DNA of 34,203 nt. Origin: Rickettsiales bacterium (GTDB lineage Bacteria > Pseudomonadota > Alphaproteobacteria > Rs-D84). The notes below the pieces were generated by a model, which did no database searches, was not told the origin of the DNA, and saw only the letters and a program-made list of their open reading frames with translations. This document shows positions 18,189-26,287 of this stretch, in pieces (positions within the stretch are counted from its first letter, which is position 1; every line of letters begins with the position of its first letter). A program made the position numbers and the translations under genes. Location: the NCBI GenBank assembly GCA_031265235.1, contig JAISCX010000021.1, forward strand, positions 1 through 34,203, read 5' to 3'.

Positions 18189-18813
18189 AATAATTGTCGC
18201 CGCCGGATGTGCTTGCCGTTTTATGACGTTGAATCTGGAAATAATTCTTGCCGAAATCAGTCTTGGTTCTCAGTCCGCTGAAAGACACCTCTGTCTTGGC
18301 GCCCGTGGCGTCCGTCACGGTCCATGCGCGCAGCCGGACAGGATTCTTGTCAAAAACCACCTGCATGCTGCCCAGGCCTTCGGAATCTTTGATATTCATC
18401 TTTAAAGAAAATGAATCGGATGCGGACGTTGTCTCGGACACAACGATATCCGCGGCTTTTAAATCGATATTCTTGCGCACCAGGATTCCGGCCGGCGTGC
18501 TGGTCAGCGGCACGGTGGTAATCTGGTCAAGCGACTTGTCAAAGAAATACAAATCTTTCCCATCGGATATCAGCTGTATCGGCGATTTGTTGTAATCCAG
18601 CCGGACACGCCCGGGGCGCAGCATTGAAAATGTTCCGTTTTCTTTTTTTCCATTTGCAATCTGGGTAAAATCGCCAGTCATTCCTGTGACGCCGTTCAAA
18701 TACGATTCGGCTTTGACCACCAGCGCGTCATCAACATTCGCATATGCGAATGTTGATAAAAGCATAAAACACAAGGCACAGGACACGGATGATTTTGTTA
18801 TTTTAAATCTCAT
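18181..18813 (-). CDS. lolA: Outer-membrane lipoprotein carrier protein LolA
   Basis: Signal peptide; GDFTQIANGKKENGTFSMLRPGRVRLDY; KDLYFFDKSLDQITTVPL. Confidence 0.88.
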   Translation of the reverse strand: MRFKITKSSVSCALCFMLLSTFAYANVDDALVVKAESYLNGVTGMTGDFTQIANGKKENGTFSMLRPGRVRLDYNKSPIQLISDGKDLYFFDKSLDQITTVPLTSTPAGILVRKNIDLKAADIVVSETTSASDSFSLKMNIKDSEGLGSMQVVFDKNPVRLRAWTVTDATGAKTEVSFSGLRTKTDFGKNYFQIQRHKTASTSGGDNYYE

Positions 18814-18841
18814 AATAAATCCCTTTTTTATCTATTGACCA

Positions 18842-20587
18842 TCATATCGCGGCGTCTTCCACGACAAACTGCGCCGTGACGCGCCCGTTGAAATCATTTT
18901 CTTTTAATTTGCCGCACAGCATTATTTTCCGACCAGAATTGGTGTCATCCAGCAAAAATTCCCCGACCGGCGTTTTGGTCATATTAAATCCGACGAAGGC
19001 AAGATTTGTGCCGGCGCTGGTTCGCAGATTGCCGCGCAGATGTTCCCCATTGCCCATTGACGTCGCGTAAAGCAATTCCCCGCCGTTTAACACCAGCGTC
19101 GGTTCTGGATTACCCTGTCCGAACGGCGCCAGTCGCGACATTTCCTCAACCAGCTTCATATCCGCCGCGCCCGCATCAATTTCCGCATCAGCAGTGATGA
19201 TCGGACACAGTTCCGCGCCGTTCAACTGCTGCTTTACCGCGCACTCTAAAAATTCGCGAAATTCATCCTCGCGCTCGCAGAGCAGAGAAAATCCCGCCGC
19301 GGCCGAATGACCCCCACCTTCTGACAAAATGCCGGCGCCAAGCGCGTCATGAATAATTCTGCCAATGTCAATTCCAGGAACGCTGCGCCCAGATCCGTTA
19401 ATAATCCCGTCAGATTTCGTGGCTATCATCGTCGGCATATAGAATTTGTCTTTCAAGCGGCCGGCGATAATTCCCATAACCCCGCCGTGCCAATTTTCGC
19501 CCGCGACAAACACGCAACAACGCCCGTCGGCGCGGCATTGTTCCGCCATCTCTGTCGCGCGGACTAATATTCTCTGCTCTATATCCTTGCGCTCGCGGTT
19601 CATGTCGTCCAATTGTTTTGCAAGAAAGCCTGCGGTGCCAGGGTTGTCGGTCAGCAAAAGTTCCAGCGCCGGGTTTGCGGAATCAAGGCGTCCCGCCGCA
19701 TTCAGCCGCGGCCCGATTACGAATCCCGCGACATATGCGGACGCCTTTTTCGCATCGGCAACCTGCATAAGCGTTTTCAGACCCAGATTTTTCTGCGAAC
19801 CCAAAACCTTTAATCCTGTAACAACAAACGCGCGGTTAAGCCCGACAAGCGGCATGGTGTCGCAAATAGTACCAAGCGCGACCAGGTCCAGATAATCCAA
19901 TAGCTTTGGTTCATCTTTTTCGGAAAAGAACCCCCTTGTCCGCAATTCGCGGTTCAACGCCACCAGAAAAAGATATGCGACGCCGACACCCGCCAAATAG
20001 TCCAGGCCCGATTCATCGTCATTCCTTTTTGGGTTCACGATCGCGTCGGCCGCCGGCAATATGGAATCCGGGCTATGATGGTCGGTGATAATCACCGCAA
20101 GGCCCAGCTCTTTCGCGCGCGCGACTTCCCGCACGCCGCTGATCCCACAGTCAACGCTTATCAAGACATTCGCACCGGATGCCGCCAGTTTTTCGATTGC
20201 CCCGGTATTAAGACCATACCCGTCGCCGTCGCGCGACGGCAAATACCACAGCGGATCGCGCCCAATCCCGCGCAGATATTTCACAAAAATCGCGGTTGAC
20301 GTAATCCCATCGACGTCATAATCGCCGAATATTGCAATCTTGCGGTCCGCCACTACGGCGTCCGCGAATCCGCGCACGGCCGCATCCATATCTTTCAAGA
20401 CAAACGGATCCGGCATCTGCCCGTGCACGGATGGATTTAAAAATTTTTGAATGTCAATGGGGTCGGTGATTCCGCGATTGGCAAGAACATTTAAAACAAT
20501 ATCATTGCCGTCTGTTGACTGTTTACTGTGCTCTGCGCCCTTGATCCACGCCCGCCCCATAAGGGACTTTTCCGTAATCGTTCTCAA
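18842..20587 (-). CDS. recJ: Single-stranded-DNA-specific exonuclease RecJ
   Basis: IFGDYDVDGITSTAI, SVDCGISG, ITDHHSPD, GPRLNAAGRLDSANPALELLL, EGGGHSAAAGF. Confidence 0.95.
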   Translation of the reverse strand: MRTITEKSLMGRAWIKGAEHSKQSTDGNDIVLNVLANRGITDPIDIQKFLNPSVHGQMPDPFVLKDMDAAVRGFADAVVADRKIAIFGDYDVDGITSTAIFVKYLRGIGRDPLWYLPSRDGDGYGLNTGAIEKLAASGANVLISVDCGISGVREVARAKELGLAVIITDHHSPDSILPAADAIVNPKRNDDESGLDYLAGVGVAYLFLVALNRELRTRGFFSEKDEPKLLDYLDLVALGTICDTMPLVGLNRAFVVTGLKVLGSQKNLGLKTLMQVADAKKASAYVAGFVIGPRLNAAGRLDSANPALELLLTDNPGTAGFLAKQLDDMNRERKDIEQRILVRATEMAEQCRADGRCCVFVAGENWHGGVMGIIAGRLKDKFYMPTMIATKSDGIINGSGRSVPGIDIGRIIHDALGAGILSEGGGHSAAAGFSLLCEREDEFREFLECAVKQQLNGAELCPIITADAEIDAGAADMKLVEEMSRLAPFGQGNPEPTLVLNGGELLYATSMGNGEHLRGNLRTSAGTNLAFVGFNMTKTPVGEFLLDDTNSGRKIMLCGKLKENDFNGRVTAQFVVEDAAI

Positions 20588-20720
20588 TTTCTTCTCTTTT
20601 TTATCAAAAGGGATGCTACATCAAAAAAAAGGAAAAGGGAAGAGGGAAAAGGGAATTTTTATTATCGGCAAAAAAAGGAAACGGGGGAATATTGCATTAC
20701 GAATCAAATTCTCTTTTTTC

Positions 20721-22343
20721 TCAAAACAGCATTGGCAAAACGCTGTCCAGAATGGCGCCCGCCGTCGGCACCGCGTTCCATGCGGCCGTGCGCAGGCCGT
20801 ATGTCTCGGTTGTTCCCTGCGGTTCGTCCAGCACGACCAGCATTATGTATTCCGGCGCCTCTATCGGGAAAGCGCCTACAAACGCGGTCAGATTTTTGCG
20901 CCGGTCTATAACGCCGCTCACGCGCTTTTCAGCGGTCGCCGTCTTACCGCCTATATTGATTCCCGCGACGCGCGCTTTTTTCCCGGACGTTTCTTCCGCT
21001 ATCTTAAACATTATTTCGCGCAGTCTTGTCGATATTTCGTTTGATATGACGCGTTCGCCGCGGATTTCCGAAAGACCTTTTCTGTAAATCGTGGGCCATA
21101 CGAAAATCCCGCCGTTCACCATTGAATTCACCCCCAGCAATACATGAACGGGCGTGACGGATATGCCGTGTCCGAATGAAACCGTCGCGCGTTCCACCGG
21201 ACCCCATTTCTGCGGCATCAACGGCCGCGCCAATTTTCCGAAATCAAGTTCCATTGCAGAGTCCATATGAATGCGCGCGAAAAAGTCCGGCTGGGCGGAA
21301 CCCGGCAAGTCCAGCGCAATCTGAACAGACCCGACGTTGCACGAATGCAGCATGATTTCCGCAACGGACAAATTCGGCCGCGGCGGCTTAAAGGACGATA
21401 TGTCGCTGATTGTGGCGGACACGCGGCCGTTCTTGTTCAAAATCTTGTATGGTTTCGCTATATAGTATTCGCGGCCGAATCCTATGCCGTTTTCCGCCGC
21501 CATGGCCGTGTTGAATATTTTGAAAATGCTGCCCATTTCATATACGCCGCGGATTGGATAAAACATTCGATTCGATTCAGGGTCAGAATCCGTGTTTTCC
21601 GGGTCAAAGTCCGGCAGCGACACCATGGACAGAATTTCGCCGGATCTGGCATTCATCAGAATGCCCATCGCGGCCCGCGCATGATATTTCTGCATTGCGA
21701 TCGACAGCTCTTGATAAAATACCGACTGAATTCTTGAATCTACGGATAAAACCAGCGGGTCGCGGTTTTCGCGCAGATATTTGTCGCGGGAAAGCTCTGC
21801 CCCTTCCAACCCATGCATATCGGTTCCAACAAATCCGATGACATGCGAGAACAGCCGGCGCTTCGGATACCGCCGCCATTCGGTTTCCTCTACGGAAACA
21901 CCCGGCATTTTCGCATATTTTACTTCTTCGCGCTGCGAATCTGTCACCAGTTTCTTTATATATATGAACCTTTTTCCGGAATTAATGTCGGAAAGAACAT
22001 TCGTAATGGATTTTTCGGGAACTATGTTATGAATAAACGCGGCGACAGCGTCACGATCCTTAACCTGGTGGGGGCGCAAAACAATATGGCCCGATACGGT
22101 GTTCTTTGCAAGAATCTCGCCATTGCGATCAACTATATCCGCGCGCGCCGCAACCCAGCTGCCCGCGCCATTCCCATGCCGGGACGACTTTGCGGAATGC
22201 AGCCCAAGCATCATGGTCCGTCCGATAAACACCGCGAACAATATGACAAATACGGTGTGAATAAACCGCAGGCGCGCCCGCGCCGCCGGAATATTGCCAG
22301 AGTGCCCCGTTTTTCGAAGAATATCTTGTCCGACTTCAAACAT
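20721..22343 (-). CDS. ftsI: Peptidoglycan D,D-transpeptidase FtsI-like (class B PBP)
   Basis: YEMGSIFKIF (SxxK), LHSCNVG (SxN), GGKTATAEK (KTA in place of KTG), N-terminal TM. Confidence 0.87.
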   Translation of the reverse strand: MFEVGQDILRKTGHSGNIPAARARLRFIHTVFVILFAVFIGRTMMLGLHSAKSSRHGNGAGSWVAARADIVDRNGEILAKNTVSGHIVLRPHQVKDRDAVAAFIHNIVPEKSITNVLSDINSGKRFIYIKKLVTDSQREEVKYAKMPGVSVEETEWRRYPKRRLFSHVIGFVGTDMHGLEGAELSRDKYLRENRDPLVLSVDSRIQSVFYQELSIAMQKYHARAAMGILMNARSGEILSMVSLPDFDPENTDSDPESNRMFYPIRGVYEMGSIFKIFNTAMAAENGIGFGREYYIAKPYKILNKNGRVSATISDISSFKPPRPNLSVAEIMLHSCNVGSVQIALDLPGSAQPDFFARIHMDSAMELDFGKLARPLMPQKWGPVERATVSFGHGISVTPVHVLLGVNSMVNGGIFVWPTIYRKGLSEIRGERVISNEISTRLREIMFKIAEETSGKKARVAGINIGGKTATAEKRVSGVIDRRKNLTAFVGAFPIEAPEYIMLVVLDEPQGTTETYGLRTAAWNAVPTAGAILDSVLPMLF

Positions 22344-22349
22344 AGTTGA

Positions 22350-22643
22350 TTATTGGTTGCCGATCACTTTTATCTCTCCTGCTGTTATATTTTTCTTGAA
22401 ACCTATGGGCTCGAACTTTGGGAACATTTCCGCGACAATGCTGCGCAGATTTTCGGGCCGGATCAGGGCCGAAAACTTTGCCTGGGTTTCGGCATATTCC
22501 TGCTGGGTCTTGACGATTTCATTGCGGACGCGGGTTCGCGCGCGGTCCTGAACGCGATAGCACACCTGCAGCGCGGCGATAAGCACGAACACCGCCGCAA
22601 ACAGACCGACCCCCCATTGAAACATTTGCTCGTCTTCTTTCAT
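22350..22643 (-). CDS. FtsL-like small bitopic membrane protein
   Basis: Single N-terminal TM plus coiled-coil-like segment, immediately upstream of ftsI. Confidence 0.55.
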   Translation of the reverse strand: MKEDEQMFQWGVGLFAAVFVLIAALQVCYRVQDRARTRVRNEIVKTQQEYAETQAKFSALIRPENLRSIVAEMFPKFEPIGFKKNITAGEIKVIGNQ

Positions 22644-22657
22644 TTATTGCTATTCTA

Positions 22658-23023
22658 TCATTCTTTCTCCAAGAATTCAATTATCCCGTTCACGCCGTTC
22701 ATGCGCCCGGCGCCCAGCCCCAGGTTTAAATTTTCAAATTTTTGCATCGGATTTATTTGTATGATTGCGGCGCGCGCTTTTCCCTGGACCATGGACAGAA
22801 TTATGGCCAGCACGCCGCGGACCAAGCTGGAATCGGCCGCGCCGTAATAATTATTGTTCTTGTCCTTGTAAATCTCAACCTTGCTGGCGCACCCTTTGAT
22901 TTCTGTCCCGATTACATCCGGCGGTATCCCCGGCAAAGCTTTGCCTATATCCATAACAAACTCCAACCGGTCCGCCGGATCAGTGATTTGCGATAAAATG
23001 ACTTTTATTTCTTCAAATGTCAT
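22658..23023 (-). CDS. sufE: Sulfur acceptor protein SufE
   Basis: ITDPADRLEFVMDIGKALPGIP...EIKGCASKVEI. Confidence 0.88.
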   Translation of the reverse strand: MTFEEIKVILSQITDPADRLEFVMDIGKALPGIPPDVIGTEIKGCASKVEIYKDKNNNYYGAADSSLVRGVLAIILSMVQGKARAAIIQINPMQKFENLNLGLGAGRMNGVNGIIEFLEKE

Positions 23024-23030
23024 ATTTTGA

Positions 23031-23342
23031 TTACCATCCCTCTTCCATAAGGTCCAATTCCAGCCGCGCGGACGGCGACATTTTATCCAAAGACCACGGC
23101 GGATTCCATACCAATTCCACCGATGCATTTCCAATTCCCGCAACTGATTCCGCCGCCTGCTGCACCATCAATAGCAATTCTTCGGCCATGGGGCATGTCG
23201 GACTGGTAAGCGTCATTTTGATTCTGACCTGACTGCCCGTTTCTATGTCATAGATCAGCCCCAAATCCCATACATTCACAGGGATTTCCGGATCAAACAC
23301 TGTCTTTACAGCTGCGATAATATCATCTTTGGAAAAGCTCAC
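23031..23342 (-). CDS. SufT-like / MIP18 (DUF59) Fe-S assembly factor
   Basis: VFDPEIPVNVWDLGLIYDIE, MTLTSPTCPMAEEL; GTGA overlap with sufS. Confidence 0.88.
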   Translation of the reverse strand: MSFSKDDIIAAVKTVFDPEIPVNVWDLGLIYDIETGSQVRIKMTLTSPTCPMAEELLLMVQQAAESVAGIGNASVELVWNPPWSLDKMSPSARLELDLMEEGW

Positions 23343-24589
23343 TTTTTCACTCTTTCACTGTTTGTCACTATTTCACTTATTATACGAACTATCTCTTTCA
23401 TATCATCCATCGTATTCCAAAACCCGACGGATATTCTGATGGAACCGTCTATATCAAAATGCCGGTGCATCCAGCTTGCGCACATATTTCCAACGCGCAG
23501 GCAAACGCCCGCGACACCCATCATCGCGCCAAAGTCCAACGGATGCATTCCATCCACGACAAAGGTCAAAATATATGCATCCTTTGGCGATATGAATTTA
23601 ATTCGCAGAATTTTTGATAATTCCGCGCGCAGATATTCACGCATTTCCAATTCATGACTATCGGATTCATGGCTTTTGATCCTTATTGCTTCGGCCAGTC
23701 CGACGATCTGCGTCAACGGCAAAGTGCCCGCTTCAAATTTTGCCGGTCCCGGCGCAAATGTCCATTCGCTTGTAGAATTATTTTCCCTTGTCCCTTTTCC
23801 CTCTTTCCCGTCAAATGTGTCGCGAAGCGACACATTTGACACCATTCCGCCGCCGAATTTATCGGGTTCCCATCTGTCCGGTTCTTTTATATACATAATG
23901 CCCACACCGGTGTCGGCCAGCATCTTGTGCCCGGAAAAACAAAGAAAGTCCGCATTCCAAGCGGAAACATCCATCGGCAAGTGCACCACATATTGCGCGG
24001 CATCAACAATCGTTATTACATTCGGATTCAATGCGCGCGCGGCGGCTATAACCGCGCCAACATTTTGCGGCGCGCCTATTACATTAGACATGGCGGTGAT
24101 GACAAAGATATCCGATTTTGTAATGCCTGATATATCAATATTATATTCGGCGTCCAGCGGGCACACCGTAATTTTGCACTTGCCCCGCCGCGCGTAATCT
24201 TCCCACGGCAGGCGCGCGGAATGATGATCAAGATCGGACACTTGAACCACCGATTCTGATGTTATCATCCCGGAATTTTCCAAAATCCGAACAACCCTGT
24301 TCAATCCGTCGGTTGTTCCGGATGTAAATATGATATTGTTTTTGCTTTTCGCGCCGATAAATTCGGCCGCCGCCGCGCGCGCGTCTGATATTGCCTTGTC
24401 CGCAAAGCTTGCGCGGTCGCAAATCCCGCGACCGGCATTGGCATAATGGTTTTGCAAAAAGTCAGTTTCCGCATTAACCAGTGATTTTGATCTTTTGTAA
24501 TAATCGCAAAGGACGCCTTTTTCCACAGCTATGACAGATTCAGGTTTTTGGCTGCTGGCCGCCGCGTCAACATATATGTTTTTTGTCAT
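23339..24589 (-). CDS. sufS: Cysteine desulfurase SufS
   Basis: DLDHHSARLPW, CFSGHKMLADTGVG (PLP Lys), KFEAGT, RVGNMCASW (catalytic Cys). Confidence 0.92.
   Translation of the reverse strand: MTKNIYVDAAASSQKPESVIAVEKGVLCDYYKRSKSLVNAETDFLQNHYANAGRGICDRASFADKAISDARAAAAEFIGAKSKNNIIFTSGTTDGLNRVVRILENSGMITSESVVQVSDLDHHSARLPWEDYARRGKCKITVCPLDAEYNIDISGITKSDIFVITAMSNVIGAPQNVGAVIAAARALNPNVITIVDAAQYVVHLPMDVSAWNADFLCFSGHKMLADTGVGIMYIKEPDRWEPDKFGGGMVSNVSLRDTFDGKEGKGTRENNSTSEWTFAPGPAKFEAGTLPLTQIVGLAEAIRIKSHESDSHELEMREYLRAELSKILRIKFISPKDAYILTFVVDGMHPLDFGAMMGVAGVCLRVGNMCASWMHRHFDIDGSIRISVGFWNTMDDMKEIVRIISEIVTNSERVKK
23811..23839. repeat. Perfect 13-bp-stem palindrome inside sufS
   Basis: tcaaatgtgtcgc gaa gcgacacatttga. 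Confidence 0.95.
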
Positions 24590-24680
24590 CTTTTTATCCC
24601 TTTTCCGATTCGTTTTTTCCTGTTGCTTTCGGAATTCAGTATATTATACTACACGGATTGTTCAACCGAAAGGAGGAAAA

Positions 24681-24998
24681 ATGTCATTGGAGCATTTAAA
24701 TGATTCAGGCTTTGAATCGGCGATATCGGGTGGTGTCACGCTTGTTGATTTTTGGGCAGAATGGTGCGGACCGTGCCGGATGTTCGGACCTATTTTCGAA
24801 GCCGCATCTGGTAAACATGAAAACGTCCGATTTGCGAAATTTGAAATAGACGAAGCAAACCGCCGGACACCCGCAAAATATGGGATCAGATCCATTCCAA
24901 GCGTCCTGGCATTCAAAGACGGGGAATTGCTGGAAGCAAAAACCGGCCTGATGTCACAGGAAGAGCTGGATGAATGGGTAAATAAATTAAAATCGTGA
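24681..24998 (+). CDS. trxA: Thioredoxin
   Basis: VDFWAEWCGPCRMFGP active site; aggagg SD; IRSIPSVLAFKDG. Confidence 0.93.
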   Translation: MSLEHLNDSGFESAISGGVTLVDFWAEWCGPCRMFGPIFEAASGKHENVRFAKFEIDEANRRTPAKYGIRSIPSVLAFKDGELLEAKTGLMSQEELDEWVNKLKS

Positions 24999-25088
24999 TG
25001 CGTAAGACGTCAGACCCGGGAAAAAGTAACAATCCCGTTACCCTGCATCTTATGCTTTACGCTTTATGGTAAACCAAAGGTTATCGCC

Positions 25089-25520
25089 ATGCCGAAAAAA
25101 GACTATAAGAATTTAAAGCTGGACCCAAAGTACGTTCCGAAAAAAACGGAAGAGTACATGTCCGTCCAGCAAAAGGCGTATTTCTACAACCTTTTGAATG
25201 CCCAGCGAGAAGAGCTGGTATCCAGCATGGAAAGCGTAATGAACGCAATCAATCTTGGCAAAAAAAATAACGCCGCCGGCACCGGTGACGAAGCGGATAC
25301 CGCGAACTTTGATATAGAGGCGGACATGCAGACCAGAATGCACGAGCGCAGCGTGAATCTTTTGAAACAGACTGATGCGGCCCTCGCCAGGCTGGAAAAC
25401 GGGAAATACGGATATTCCGCAATATCCGGCGAAGAAATCGGATTAAAGCGTTTGCTTGCGCGTCCATTGGCAACCATGACGCTGGAAGAACGCGAAGAAT
25501 ACGAAAAGAAAAAAATATAA
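25089..25520 (+). CDS. dksA: DksA/TraR-family transcription factor lacking all cysteines
   Basis: YFYNLLNAQREEL, DEADTA (DxxDxA), RLENGKYGYSAISGEEIGLKRLLARPLATMTLEEREEYE. Confidence 0.88.
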   Translation: MPKKDYKNLKLDPKYVPKKTEEYMSVQQKAYFYNLLNAQREELVSSMESVMNAINLGKKNNAAGTGDEADTANFDIEADMQTRMHERSVNLLKQTDAALARLENGKYGYSAISGEEIGLKRLLARPLATMTLEEREEYEKKKI

Positions 25521-25543
25521 ATCCGGCAAAAGCCGGATTTATA
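25516..25543. terminator. Hairpin at the dksA stop codon, terminator-like
   Basis: tataaatccggc aaaa gccggatttata perfect 12-bp stem. Confidence 0.55.
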
Positions 25544-25619
25544 TAGTGCAAGTAGTTTGAATTACTGGGCGAATTATATCATTATATCCGAACCACTTGC
25601 ACTTGCACTATCACTTGCA

Positions 25620-26267
25620 CTATTTTTTACAATTCATCCTGTCCGGGGCGCCCGCCATAAGCACGAATCCCGGTGGCAGACCGGCGCCCGTCTTATCCGG
25701 AATACGCGAATAATCACAAAAATCTTCAACGCTCTTTTTTCCGGCAACGCTTACAATCTTATCCAGACTTTTCATTTTTTCCGGTATCGGCTGCACTACT
25801 TTTGGTATGGGCGCGATATCGGCCTTTGCATTGCCATTCGCAACTTTTGCCGCAGCGGGCTTTACTTTTTTTATTGCGTCCTGGGGTTTCTTTTGATCTT
25901 TGAAAAAACCGCTTGCAACAATCGTGCTGTGTGGGTTGGCGGACGCGCGCGCGGGCCGCTGTTTTTTTCCCTGCGCGGAATTAGGATCATACTTGCCATA
26001 CAAAAAACCGGAACCCGGATTTTCATCATATGATTGATACATATATGCGGAATTCAGGTTGCTTTTTTCCTTGGGCGTTTCGATGTCCCCGGGGGCGCCG
26101 AAATCCACGTTATTATTCGTTACAATAAATCTGTCCCATCTTGGTTCGCCCGCGGTATTTAATGAAGGGTCGTGTTCCGCCCGCGCGCTTTGTGCAAAAG
26201 CAGAAAAACAGATGACAACATATGCGATCTTATTCAGATTTGAAAAAATTGTTCTTATTTTCAACAT
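25620..26267 (-). CDS. Secreted/periplasmic hypothetical protein
   Basis: Signal-peptide-like MLKIRTIFSNLNKIAYVVICFSAFAQSARAEHDP; Lys/Pro-rich linker; C-terminal FCDYSRIPDKTGAGLPPGFVLMAGAPDRMNCKK. Confidence 0.68.
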   Translation of the reverse strand: MLKIRTIFSNLNKIAYVVICFSAFAQSARAEHDPSLNTAGEPRWDRFIVTNNNVDFGAPGDIETPKEKSNLNSAYMYQSYDENPGSGFLYGKYDPNSAQGKKQRPARASANPHSTIVASGFFKDQKKPQDAIKKVKPAAAKVANGNAKADIAPIPKVVQPIPEKMKSLDKIVSVAGKKSVEDFCDYSRIPDKTGAGLPPGFVLMAGAPDRMNCKK

Positions 26268-26287
26268 CAACTGTGCCCTGTTAAATT

